Assembly (NCBI GenBank): GCA_038254435.1
Contig: JBBSGD010000060.1
Span: 1-10,749, forward strand
Origin: JBBSGD01 sp038254435
Lineage (GTDB): Bacteria > Actinomycetota > CADDZG01 > WHSQ01
Length of the DNA stretch: 10,749 bases
Direction: 5' to 3'
In this document: positions 1 to 6,406 of the stretch, one piece after another
How the letters are laid out: every line of letters begins with the position of its first letter
How positions within the stretch are numbered: position 1 is the first letter of the stretch
Notes under the pieces: generated by a model
The model's input: the letters and a program-made list of their open reading frames with translations, nothing else
Told to the model about the DNA's origin: nothing
Database searches by the model: none
Translations under genes and position numbers: made by a program

Positions 1-674
1 CCATGCACATGGAAGAGGTGACCATCTGCTACGGGATGACCGAGACGTCACCGGTGTCGACCCAGACAGGGGCGAGCGACACCCTCGACAAGCGCGTGGC
101 AACCGTGGGCCGCGTGCACCCTCATATCGAGGTCAAGATCACCGATCCCGAAACGGGGGCCGTAGTAGAGCGCGGCTTTCCCGGAGAGCTCTGCACGAGG
201 GGTTACTCGGTAATGATCGGCTACTGGGACGACCCGACGCGCACATCCGAGGTCATCGACGCAAACCGCTGGATGCACACGGGCGACCTCGCCACCATGG
301 ACGAGGATGGCTACGTCAACATCGTGGGGCGAATCAAGGACATGATCATCCGGGGCGGCGAGAACGTCTACCCGCGCGAGATCGAGGAGTTCCTCTACAC
401 CCACCCGCAGATCGCCGATGTCCAGATCATCGGCGTTCCCGATCCCAAGTACGGCGAGGCCGTCATGGCCTGGGTAGCGCTCAAAGAGGGCTCCAATATC
501 TCCGGGGATGAGATCAAGGAGTACTGCAAGGACAAGATCGCCCATTACAAGGTGCCGCGTTACGTCAAGTTCGTTGACGAGTTCCCGATGACCGTCACCG
601 GCAAGATCCAGAAGTACAAGATGCGCGAAAGCGCGATGCAAGAGCTAGGTCTCAAAGAGGCACAAACGGCTTGA
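1..674 (+). CDS. Acyl-CoA synthetase (AMP-dependent, FadD type), C-terminal part; 5' end outside window
   Basis: An ATP-dependent acyl-CoA ligase that activates a carboxylic acid through an acyl-adenylate and transfers it to CoA. The reading frame is open to the left edge, so the Met codon at 3 is internal. About 223 residues are visible of the roughly 540 usual for the family. Counting from that Met, the adenylate-forming signatures occur in order: YGMTE (10-14), TGD (93-95), the hinge GRIKDMIIRGGENVYP (109-124) and the C-terminal TGK with catalytic Lys201. The N-terminal P-loop and most of the acyl pocket are missing, so chain length cannot be inferred; medium or long chain is likely. It ends in TGA 13 bp before the primase-polymerase gene on the same strand, so co-transcription is likely, though no shared function is obvious. 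The family call is very secure, the substrate is not. Confidence 0.95.
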   Translation, partial: MHMEEVTICYGMTETSPVSTQTGASDTLDKRVATVGRVHPHIEVKITDPETGAVVERGFPGELCTRGYSVMIGYWDDPTRTSEVIDANRWMHTGDLATMDEDGYVNIVGRIKDMIIRGGENVYPREIEEFLYTHPQIADVQIIGVPDPKYGEAVMAWVALKEGSNISGDEIKEYCKDKIAHYKVPRYVKFVDEFPMTVTGKIQKYKMRESAMQELGLKEAQTA

Positions 675-687
675 ACGAGCTCTGACG

Positions 688-1704
688 ATGCCGGCTCCTG
701 CCGAAACGATCGAGGTGGCCGGGCGCGAGGTGCGCGTAACCAACCCCGGCAAAGTCTTTTTTCCCGAGCCCGGTATAACCAAGCTCGACATCGTCCGCTA
801 TTACCTCGACGTCGCCGAGGCCGCGGTGCGCGGCGCGCACAACCGGCCCACGTCGCTGTACCGCTGGCCTAACGGGGTCGAGGCACCCGACGATGCCTTC
901 TTCCAGAAGCGCGCGCCGGTCAAGGGAAGGCCCGAGTGGCTCGAGACTGCCACGGTTCACTTTCCGAGCGGCCGCTCGGCGGAGATGCTGGTCGTTGCCG
1001 ACGCCGCGCATATTGCGTGGATGGCGAACCTCGGCTGCCTCGACATCAATCCCTGGCCGGTGCGCAAGGACGATCTCGACCATCCCGATGAGCTGCGCAT
1101 CGACCTCGACCCGACACCCGGTATCCCCTTTGAGCACGTCCGGCAAGTCGCCCTCATCGCGCACGAGGTCCTGTCAGACCAGCGGCTGACCGGCTGGCCC
1201 AAGACGTCGGGCAAACGGGGCATTCACATCAACGTGCGGATCGAGCCCGAGCACCCCTTCACGACTGTTCGCCTTGCCGCCGTCGCCTTTGCCCGGGAGG
1301 TCGAGCGCCGCGCCGGCGGGATCGCCACCACCGCATGGTGGAAGGAGGAACGGCACGGCGTGTTCGTCGACTACAACCAGAACGCGCGCGACCGTACCGT
1401 GGCGTCCGCGTACTCCATACGGCCCGTGTCCGACGCGCGCATCTCCTGCCCCATCACCTGGGACGAGGTAGCCGATGTCGAGCCCGAAGGCTTGACCCTC
1501 GAGACTGTGCCCGGCCGGGTGCGCGACAAAGGGGACGCGGCCGCGGGCATCGACGCGGCAAGCGGGCGGCTCGACTCCCTCTTGGAGCTAGCCCGGCGAG
1601 ACAAGAACGAGGGTCTCTCGGACGCTCCGTGGCCACCGCATTTCGCGAAGGAGCAAGACGAGCCGGTGCGGGCTCAACCATCGCGGCGAAAAAAGCAGTC
1701 CTGA
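688..1704 (+). CDS. Stand-alone LigD-type primase-polymerase (Prim-PolC-like)
   Basis: A 338-residue archaeo-eukaryotic primase-superfamily polymerase, related to the polymerase domain of LigD but with no ligase or nuclease domain attached. Visible signatures: TNPGKVFFPEPGITK near the N-terminus (18-32); the metal-binding pair Asp139/Asp141 in RIDLDPTPG; the nucleotide-binding SGKRGIHINVRI segment with His180; and the third carboxylate Asp228 in VFVDYNQNARDRT. All catalytic residues look intact. The basic tail ends RRKKQS. Length and proximity to a ligC-type gene match mycobacterial Prim-PolC, which fills short gaps, preferentially with ribonucleotides, so that LigC can seal them in excision repair. 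The alternative is a split-off LigD polymerase acting in end joining with Ku; no ku gene is visible here. The ATG at 688 fits the family N-terminus, although the ribosome binding site is weak. The gene converges on ligC, with a gene remnant between them. Confidence 0.9.
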   Translation: MPAPAETIEVAGREVRVTNPGKVFFPEPGITKLDIVRYYLDVAEAAVRGAHNRPTSLYRWPNGVEAPDDAFFQKRAPVKGRPEWLETATVHFPSGRSAEMLVVADAAHIAWMANLGCLDINPWPVRKDDLDHPDELRIDLDPTPGIPFEHVRQVALIAHEVLSDQRLTGWPKTSGKRGIHINVRIEPEHPFTTVRLAAVAFAREVERRAGGIATTAWWKEERHGVFVDYNQNARDRTVASAYSIRPVSDARISCPITWDEVADVEPEGLTLETVPGRVRDKGDAAAGIDAASGRLDSLLELARRDKNEGLSDAPWPPHFAKEQDEPVRAQPSRRKKQS

Positions 1705-1711
1705 CGGTTGC

Positions 1712-1993
1712 TCAGGGCTGCGGGGCCGCCCCAAGCTGGCTCATGATCCCCAACTGATCCGAGCTTCCCCAGCGCTCGACGATCTTGCCGTCTTCAAAAC
1801 GCGCAAGCTGCACACCGCGTGCCGAGATCCTCGTGCCCGTTGGAGCAACACCCTGGAAGTCCCCTTCGTGCGTCCCGGTCATCGTGTAAGCGACAGCGAC
1901 GTGCTCGTCGTCTGCGACGAGAGCTTCTTCGCAGCTTAGCCACCCTCGCGCCTTACCCGTGAGCAGACCGAGCGCCGAGCCAACGCTATCGGG
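1712..1993 (-). pseudogene. SnoaL-like / NTF2-fold (ester-cyclase type) protein fragment, N-terminus missing
   Basis: Minus-strand frame of 93 codons ending in TGA at 1712-1714. The conceptual product contains ALVADDEHVAVAYTMTGTHE, GDFQGVAPTGTRISARG, then ARFEDGKIVERWGSSDQLGI and ends MSQLGAAPQP. This is the C-terminal two thirds of the SnoaL-like polyketide/ester cyclase family: a VAV.yTM.GTH.G.f.G..PTG strand pair followed by F.DGKIVE.W and a LG...QLGA tail. No ATG, GTG or TTG precedes codon 38 (ATG at 1880-1882), which lies inside the fold. The N-terminal helices, about 45-50 residues in complete members, are absent because the ligase gene occupies that place. The frame opens directly behind the ligase TAG stop (1994-1996), in the same phase. 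I infer a truncated remnant. A short expressed peptide or a stop-codon readthrough extension of the ligase is possible but unsupported. Confidence 0.75.
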
Positions 1994-2989
1994 CTATGAG
2001 GGAGCAAGCTGGTCGAAGGTGCACTCGGACGGCGACTTGTCGCGGCGCCAGCGCAGAAACGTTGCCGCGTGACGGAAACGATCACCCTGAAGCTTGTCGA
2101 TCATCACTTCGCACACGAGCGTCGGGTGAACGGGCACCCAGCTCGAGTCGCGGCCCCCGGTCCAGCGCGACGGTTCGCCGGGTGTGCGCCCGCGTCCGAA
2201 GCTGTCACCTCCGGTCAACGGCTTGAGCAGGGCGAGAAGCTGCCTTCGTTCCGCCGCCTTGAAAGAGGAGGTGTGGCCGACGTAGTGCAAGACGTCGTCC
2301 GCAAACAGCCCCAAGAGAAGAGAGCCGACGCCGTGACCGGCCTTTGACGGCCGATATCCTCCGATTACGCAGTCAACCGTGCGCTTCCGCTTGACCTTCA
2401 CCATGTCACGCCGGCCCGGTGTGTAAGGCCTGCCCGTCTGCTTGGCGATGACCCCGTCGAGCCCCATCAGCTCGAGCTCGTCCAGCCAGCGCACCGCCTG
2501 ATCGCGGTCGTCTGTCTGAGGAGTCAACTGCACGTCGCCCCGCTCTTGGCCCAGCCCCCAGGTCTCGAGGCGCTCGCGGCGCTCGGCAAAGGGCTCGTTT
2601 CGCAGGTCGCGCTCGTCCTCGGCCAGAGCATCGAACACCACGAAGCTCGCGGGCGTCTCGCTCGCCAGCCTTTCGATACGCGAGCGCGCCGGGTGAATGC
2701 GCTGTTGCAAGAGCTCGAACTCGAGGCGGTCTTGCGTCACGAGGATGACCTCGCCGTCAACAACGCACACCTGGGGCAGCGCAGACTCCAGCATGGGCAC
2801 CAGCTCGGGGAAGTAACGCTGCAGAGGCTTGCCGTCCCGGCTGATGATGTCGATGCCCTTCTCGTCGCGCCATACGATCGCGCGAAACCCGTCCCACTTG
2901 GGCTCGTAGACCCATTCGCTTCCGGCCGGCAGGTCGTCCTTCAGCTTGGCGAGCATCGGCTTGAGCGGAGCAGCGAAGGGAAGCGGCAT
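1994..2989 (-). CDS. ligC: ATP-dependent DNA ligase, LigC type
   Basis: A 331-residue ATP-dependent DNA ligase with only the nucleotidyltransferase and OB-fold domains. Motif I is YEPKWDGFRA with nucleophile Lys31. Motif III is VVDGEVI (77-82). Motif IV is GLDGVIAK (177-183), with Asp where many ligases have Glu. Motif V is MVKVKRKR with Lys198 and Lys200. The C-terminal FLRWRRDK (311-318) is the motif VI region. Size, lack of polymerase or nuclease domains and the terminal ECTFDQL segment fit LigC rather than LigD. In mycobacteria LigC works with Prim-PolC in an excision-repair pathway active on entering stationary phase; such a polymerase gene lies about 290 bp away, convergent. The ATG is 6 bp after the stop of the kinase gene upstream, with no strong ribosome binding site, so translation coupled to that gene is likely. 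Its TAG stop is followed in frame by the SnoaL-like fragment. Confidence 0.92.
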   Translation of the reverse strand: MPLPFAAPLKPMLAKLKDDLPAGSEWVYEPKWDGFRAIVWRDEKGIDIISRDGKPLQRYFPELVPMLESALPQVCVVDGEVILVTQDRLEFELLQQRIHPARSRIERLASETPASFVVFDALAEDERDLRNEPFAERRERLETWGLGQERGDVQLTPQTDDRDQAVRWLDELELMGLDGVIAKQTGRPYTPGRRDMVKVKRKRTVDCVIGGYRPSKAGHGVGSLLLGLFADDVLHYVGHTSSFKAAERRQLLALLKPLTGGDSFGRGRTPGEPSRWTGGRDSSWVPVHPTLVCEVMIDKLQGDRFRHAATFLRWRRDKSPSECTFDQLAPS

Positions 2990-2995
2990 GCCGGC

Positions 2996-4429
2996 TCAGC
3001 TTCGCTCCATCACCGGCACGAAGCTCGGGTGCGCCTCGGCAAGCCACTGCGCCTCCTTCTCGCCCAGCTCCGTGCAGGCAGGAGCGCCTTCCCACATCTC
3101 CCGAGCGATAGCTTGCCAGTTTGCGGTGGCGTTGAGTCGTCCGAGGATCGACGCAACGCCGAAGCCCATGCGGTTGAAGGTGACCATCACCCCGGGAACA
3201 CCTACCTTGCGCAGAGTTTGGAAGGCCTCGGTGCGAGGATCGAGGCCGGCCGCTGCGATGGCCTGCACGGACTCGGCGTCGAATGTGTAGTCCGCGTCTT
3301 GGAGCACCGCGGCATTGGCCATCTTGAGGTGATGCCATACAGCGTCGACTTCGGGCGTACGCCGGTTGAGGATGCCGAGGCCCTCGAGGGCCGAGCGCCC
3401 CGTCTCTCTGTCGTCCTCGATCAACGAAAGCACGAGCTCGATGAGAAGCCGGAGCGTCCCGGGATCCAGCGCGCGAACTAGTCCGAAGTCGAGAAACGCA
3501 ACCTGGTCGTCACGTGGAAGGAGGAGGTAGTTGCCCGGGTGCGGGTCGGCGGAGAACAGCGAGAAACGGTTGAGGCTGCCGTAAAAGAAACGAAACAACA
3601 TCTCGCCCAGCCGGTTGCGCGCCTCCTGGTCCCATTCGTAGGACGACATGAAGGGGTCGCCCTCGATGAACTCCTGCGTGATGACTCTTGTCCGGCAGTA
3701 GTCGGGCCACACCTTCGGCACCCGGATGAAGGGATGTCCCGCAAAGAGCTCGGTGAAACGCTGCTGGTTGCTGGCCTCACGCCTGTAGTCGAGCTCTTCG
3801 AGGACGCGTTCTCTCACCTCGGTCGCGACCTCGCGCGGATCCAGGTTTGGCGCGATCGCAACTGCCAGCTTGGTCATGGCGGACACGTTCTTCAGGTCCG
3901 CGCGCACGGCCTTGTCAACGCCCGGGTACTGGACCTTGACGGCAACCTGCTCGCCCGATGTAAGGGTAGCGCGATGCACCTGGCCGATGGACGCTGAAGC
4001 CACCGCGTCGTCCTCGAAAGAGGCGAAGACGTCCTCGACCGGGGCCTCGAACTCTTGCTCGATGACTCCCCGGGATGCGGCAGGGTTCATCGGCGGGGCA
4101 GAGTTCTGCAGCATCGTCAGGGCGTCGCGGTAAGTGGACAGGTAGTCGCCGGGGGCGGCGAACTCGTAAAAGGAAGCAAGCTGGCCAAGTTTCATGGCTG
4201 CGCCCTTCATCTCGCCGAGCATGGCGACCAGTTGCTGGGCAGTCTGCTGGTGGAATCCGTCGAGGAACTCACCGGCCCGGTCGGGCGCAGCAAACGACTT
4301 GACACGGGTCCCCATAAAACGCGCCGCAGACTTGCCGGTTTGGCCTGCGAGCATCGCTCCGCGCTGCCACCAGCCCGTCGGCAGGGGTCCCCTGCTCGGG
4401 TCTGCTTTGTCGTCTGCCATCGAGCCCAA
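2996..4429 (-). CDS. ABC1/UbiB (AarF/ADCK) family atypical kinase
   Basis: A 477-residue protein of the ABC1/UbiB atypical kinase family, whose members have ATPase or kinase activity and in many organisms support quinone or lipid metabolism at the membrane. Visible motifs: the family-specific KLGQ (80-83) in an N-terminal helical extension; an Ala/Ser-rich nucleotide loop SASIGQVHRA (145-154); the VAVKVQYPG lysine (Lys165); the ELDYRREASN helix (212-221); the catalytic-loop equivalent DPHPGN (295-300); and the metal-binding DFG (314-316). All key residues are present. No transmembrane segment is evident. Start choice: a TTG at 4427-4429 has GAGGG about 8 nt upstream, whereas the ATG at 4418-4420 lacks a well-placed site, so I use the TTG; the ATG would shorten the product by three residues. 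It is the first gene of a two-gene unit with ligC. The substrate is unknown and its link with DNA repair is not explained. Confidence 0.9.
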   Translation of the reverse strand: MGSMADDKADPSRGPLPTGWWQRGAMLAGQTGKSAARFMGTRVKSFAAPDRAGEFLDGFHQQTAQQLVAMLGEMKGAAMKLGQLASFYEFAAPGDYLSTYRDALTMLQNSAPPMNPAASRGVIEQEFEAPVEDVFASFEDDAVASASIGQVHRATLTSGEQVAVKVQYPGVDKAVRADLKNVSAMTKLAVAIAPNLDPREVATEVRERVLEELDYRREASNQQRFTELFAGHPFIRVPKVWPDYCRTRVITQEFIEGDPFMSSYEWDQEARNRLGEMLFRFFYGSLNRFSLFSADPHPGNYLLLPRDDQVAFLDFGLVRALDPGTLRLLIELVLSLIEDDRETGRSALEGLGILNRRTPEVDAVWHHLKMANAAVLQDADYTFDAESVQAIAAAGLDPRTEAFQTLRKVGVPGVMVTFNRMGFGVASILGRLNATANWQAIAREMWEGAPACTELGEKEAQWLAEAHPSFVPVMERS

Positions 4430-4463
4430 CTCTAGTGCCCTCAGCAGCTCCAGCCGCCGCCCC

Positions 4464-4490
4464 TTGAGGCTGTGCGTTTCGAGCTACGCT
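4464..4490 (+). promoter_or_regulatory. Candidate sigma-70-type promoter for the LysM protein gene
   Basis: TTGAGG at 4464-4469 and TACGCT at 4485-4490 resemble -35 and -10 boxes. The 15-bp spacing is slightly short; sliding the -35 one base left gives 16. TACGCT fits the TANNNT pattern common in actinobacterial promoters. The predicted transcript would start near 4497, about 20 nt before the ATG at 4518. This gap also lies upstream of the divergent kinase gene, for which I see no convincing promoter. Confidence 0.35.
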
Positions 4491-4504
4491 TCAGACAAAC
4501 CTCT

Positions 4505-4511
4505 AGGGAGG
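4505..4511 (+). promoter_or_regulatory. Ribosome binding site that decides the start of the LysM protein
   Basis: AGGGAGG is a near-perfect Shine-Dalgarno sequence. Two in-frame ATGs follow, at 4512 and 4518. The first abuts the site with no spacer; the second is 6 nt away, the usual distance. The site therefore selects 4518 as the start. Confidence 0.75.
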
Positions 4512-4517
4512 ATGCGC

Positions 4518-5030
4518 ATGAATGAGGGCAGGACGCGGCCGTTCGAGCCCTACGAGGAGAACCCGGACGAAGAGGATCTCGAGCCGCCCCTGCGCCCGCG
4601 CGTGCTGTGGGGTCGCATCGTCGCCCTGGTGATCGTCCTGCTGCTCGCCTTCTTGTTGGGGCGCCTGACGGGCTCGGGGGGCGGCATCTCGAGCAGCGCC
4701 TACGACCGAGTGAAGTCGCAACTCGACGCGGCTCGGGCAGCCACCGGCTCCTTGCAGTCCAAGCTCGACAAGGCCACGGCGAAGGCCGGGCACCAAGCCC
4801 CGGGCTCCGCCCCGGCGGCGGCACCGTCGCCGTCGCCCTCTCCGAGCGCATCAGGCGGCGCCCCTTCCAGTTACACCGTCAAGCCGGGAGACACCATCAA
4901 CTCGATCGCCGAGAAGGTATACGGCGACGTCGGCCTCGGCAACGCGATCCTGCGGGCCAACAACATCACCGATCCAAGCACCCTGTCGGTGGGCGATGTC
5001 CTAACGATTCCCCCGCAGCCCTCGCCGTGA
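4518..5030 (+). CDS. Membrane-anchored LysM-domain protein
   Basis: A 170-residue envelope protein. Order of parts: an acidic cytoplasmic N-terminus rich in Glu/Asp (about 1-24); one transmembrane helix WGRIVALVIVLLLAFLLGRL (31-50); a short helical, possibly coiled-coil stretch with Lys/Asp/Ala repeats (about 60-90); an Ala/Pro/Ser linker with a PSPSPSPS run (about 92-116); and one C-terminal LysM domain (118-164) with SYTVKPGDTINSIAEKVYG and the closing LSVGDVLTIP. LysM binds N-acetylglucosamine-containing glycans, so the protein probably spans the membrane once and touches peptidoglycan from outside. No catalytic domain is visible. The start is set by AGGGAGG 6 nt before ATG 4518. The TGA stop overlaps the GTG start of the CoA-ligase gene (GTGA at 5027-5030), which implies translational coupling. 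The exact role is unknown. Confidence 0.88.
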   Translation: MNEGRTRPFEPYEENPDEEDLEPPLRPRVLWGRIVALVIVLLLAFLLGRLTGSGGGISSSAYDRVKSQLDAARAATGSLQSKLDKATAKAGHQAPGSAPAAAPSPSPSPSASGGAPSSYTVKPGDTINSIAEKVYGDVGLGNAILRANNITDPSTLSVGDVLTIPPQPSP

Positions 5031-6373
5031 TCTTCGAGCCCAGCCTCGAGTCCATGGACCGCACCCGCCTGCGCACGCTCCAGGACGGGCGGGTCCGGGA
5101 TGTCGCCGCCCACGTCTACGAGCGGGTGCCCTTCTACCGGGATCGTTTCGTCGCGGCCGGCCTCGGCCCGCACGACGTCCGCTCGGTTAAGGACCTGACG
5201 CGTCTGCCGCTCACTCGCAAGTCCGACTTGCGCGACGGCTACCCCTTCGGTCTCTTCGCCGCCCCCGTGGACGACATGGCGCGCATTCATGCCTCTTCGG
5301 GCACGACCGGCAAACCGACCGTCGTGGGCTACAGCCGGAACGACCTCGAGGTGTTCTCGGATGTCTGCGCCCGGGCCCTTGCAATGGCGGGGGCCGAGCC
5401 CGGCATGATGCTTCACAACGCCTACGGTTATGGTCTGTTCACCGGCGGGCTCGGCCTGCACTACGGGGCAGAGCGGCTCGGCATGACTGTAGTGCCGGTG
5501 TCCGGCGGCATGACGCAGCGCCAGCTCACGCTCATCACGGACTTTCGCCCCGACGTGATCTCGTGCACGCCGTCCTATGCGCTCACGCTCGCGCAGGAGC
5601 TGCGCGCGAGCGGCATGGAGCCCGAGGACATCAGCCTGAGATTCGCCGTGCTCGGAGCGGAGCCGTGGACCGATGCGATGCGGCGCGAGGTCGATGCTGC
5701 GCTCGGCGTCAAGTCGGCCAATATCTACGGTCTCTCGGAAATCATCGGGCCCGGCGTGTCCGCCGAGTGCACCGAGGCGCGGAACGGCTCGCACATAAAC
5801 GAGGATCACTTCTACCCGGAGGTCGTCGACGACTCGACACTCGAGCCATTGCCCGAAGGCGAGGAGGGAGTGCTGGTCTTCACAACCTTGACCAAACGCG
5901 GCATGCCGCTGCTGCGCTACTTCACCGGCGACATCGCCAGCCTGAGCTCGGAACCCTGCGCCTGCGGGCGAACCCTGGTTCGCATGAGCCTCATCAAAGG
6001 ACGCGTCGACGACATGCTGATAGTGCGAGGAGTAAACGTCTACCCGACCCAGGTCGAGGCATTGCTCGGCAGATTCCCCGAGCTCGCCCCTCACTATCGG
6101 ATCATCGTCACCCGAGACAAGACCCTGGACGAGGTCGAGGTGCAGACGGAGGTCACCGAGGTGACGGTCCGGGCGGCCGGCGTCGAGCGCCTGACCGACG
6201 AGGTAGTCGCCGGCCAGGACACGCTGCGGGCGCTGCGCGACAGAATCGCGCGGCTCATCAAGGACTCGATCGGATGCAGCATGACGGTGCGCCTGATGGC
6301 CCCGGGAGAGACCCCCCGCTCCGAGGGGGGCAAGCTGGCCCGTGTCGAGGACCGTCGCTCGCCCTCTGCATAG
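5027..6373 (+). CDS. paaK: Phenylacetate-CoA ligase (PaaK family)
   Basis: A 448-residue adenylate-forming enzyme that converts phenylacetate or a related aryl acid, ATP and CoA to the aryl-CoA thioester, the entry step of aerobic phenylacetate breakdown. The GTG start at 5027 gives the typical N-terminus IFEPSLESMDR; the frame stays open upstream only as overlap with the LysM gene. Signatures: ERVPFYR (32-38), P-loop SSGTTGKPT (90-98), NIYGLSEIIGPGV (232-244), YFTGD (298-302), the Cys-rich CACGRT (311-316), GRVDDMLIVRGVNVYP (325-340) and the C-terminal GGKL with the conserved lysine. Length is usual for PaaK (about 430-440) with a slightly longer tail. No paaABCDE or other phenylacetate genes are in view, so the acid activated could differ; PaaK paralogues also act on other aryl acids. 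It is translationally coupled to the LysM gene. It ends 33 bp from the convergent phosphoesterase gene. Confidence 0.92.
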   Translation: MIFEPSLESMDRTRLRTLQDGRVRDVAAHVYERVPFYRDRFVAAGLGPHDVRSVKDLTRLPLTRKSDLRDGYPFGLFAAPVDDMARIHASSGTTGKPTVVGYSRNDLEVFSDVCARALAMAGAEPGMMLHNAYGYGLFTGGLGLHYGAERLGMTVVPVSGGMTQRQLTLITDFRPDVISCTPSYALTLAQELRASGMEPEDISLRFAVLGAEPWTDAMRREVDAALGVKSANIYGLSEIIGPGVSAECTEARNGSHINEDHFYPEVVDDSTLEPLPEGEEGVLVFTTLTKRGMPLLRYFTGDIASLSSEPCACGRTLVRMSLIKGRVDDMLIVRGVNVYPTQVEALLGRFPELAPHYRIIVTRDKTLDEVEVQTEVTEVTVRAAGVERLTDEVVAGQDTLRALRDRIARLIKDSIGCSMTVRLMAPGETPRSEGGKLARVEDRRSPSA

Positions 6374-6406
6374 CGGACCGGCGCGCAGGCCTTCAGCTCG
6401 GCAGGC

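Noticed and set aside
48..641. 197-codon open frame on - antisense to the acyl-CoA synthetase
   Set aside because: The opposite strand shows continuous adenylate-forming motifs; this is a shadow frame.
2546..3481. 311-codon open frame on + antisense to the ligase and kinase genes
   Set aside because: It has no recognisable domain and lies wholly over two genes with intact family motifs. Long antisense frames are expected in G+C-rich DNA.
4607..5026. Upstream extension of the PaaK frame through the LysM gene
   Set aside because: This part is out of frame with the LysM protein and has no domain character. The PaaK family N-terminus begins exactly at GTG 5027.
4871..6094. 407-codon open frame on - antisense to the CoA ligase
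   Set aside because: The product is low in structure signals and rich in Arg/His/Gly, and the opposite strand encodes a complete PaaK.
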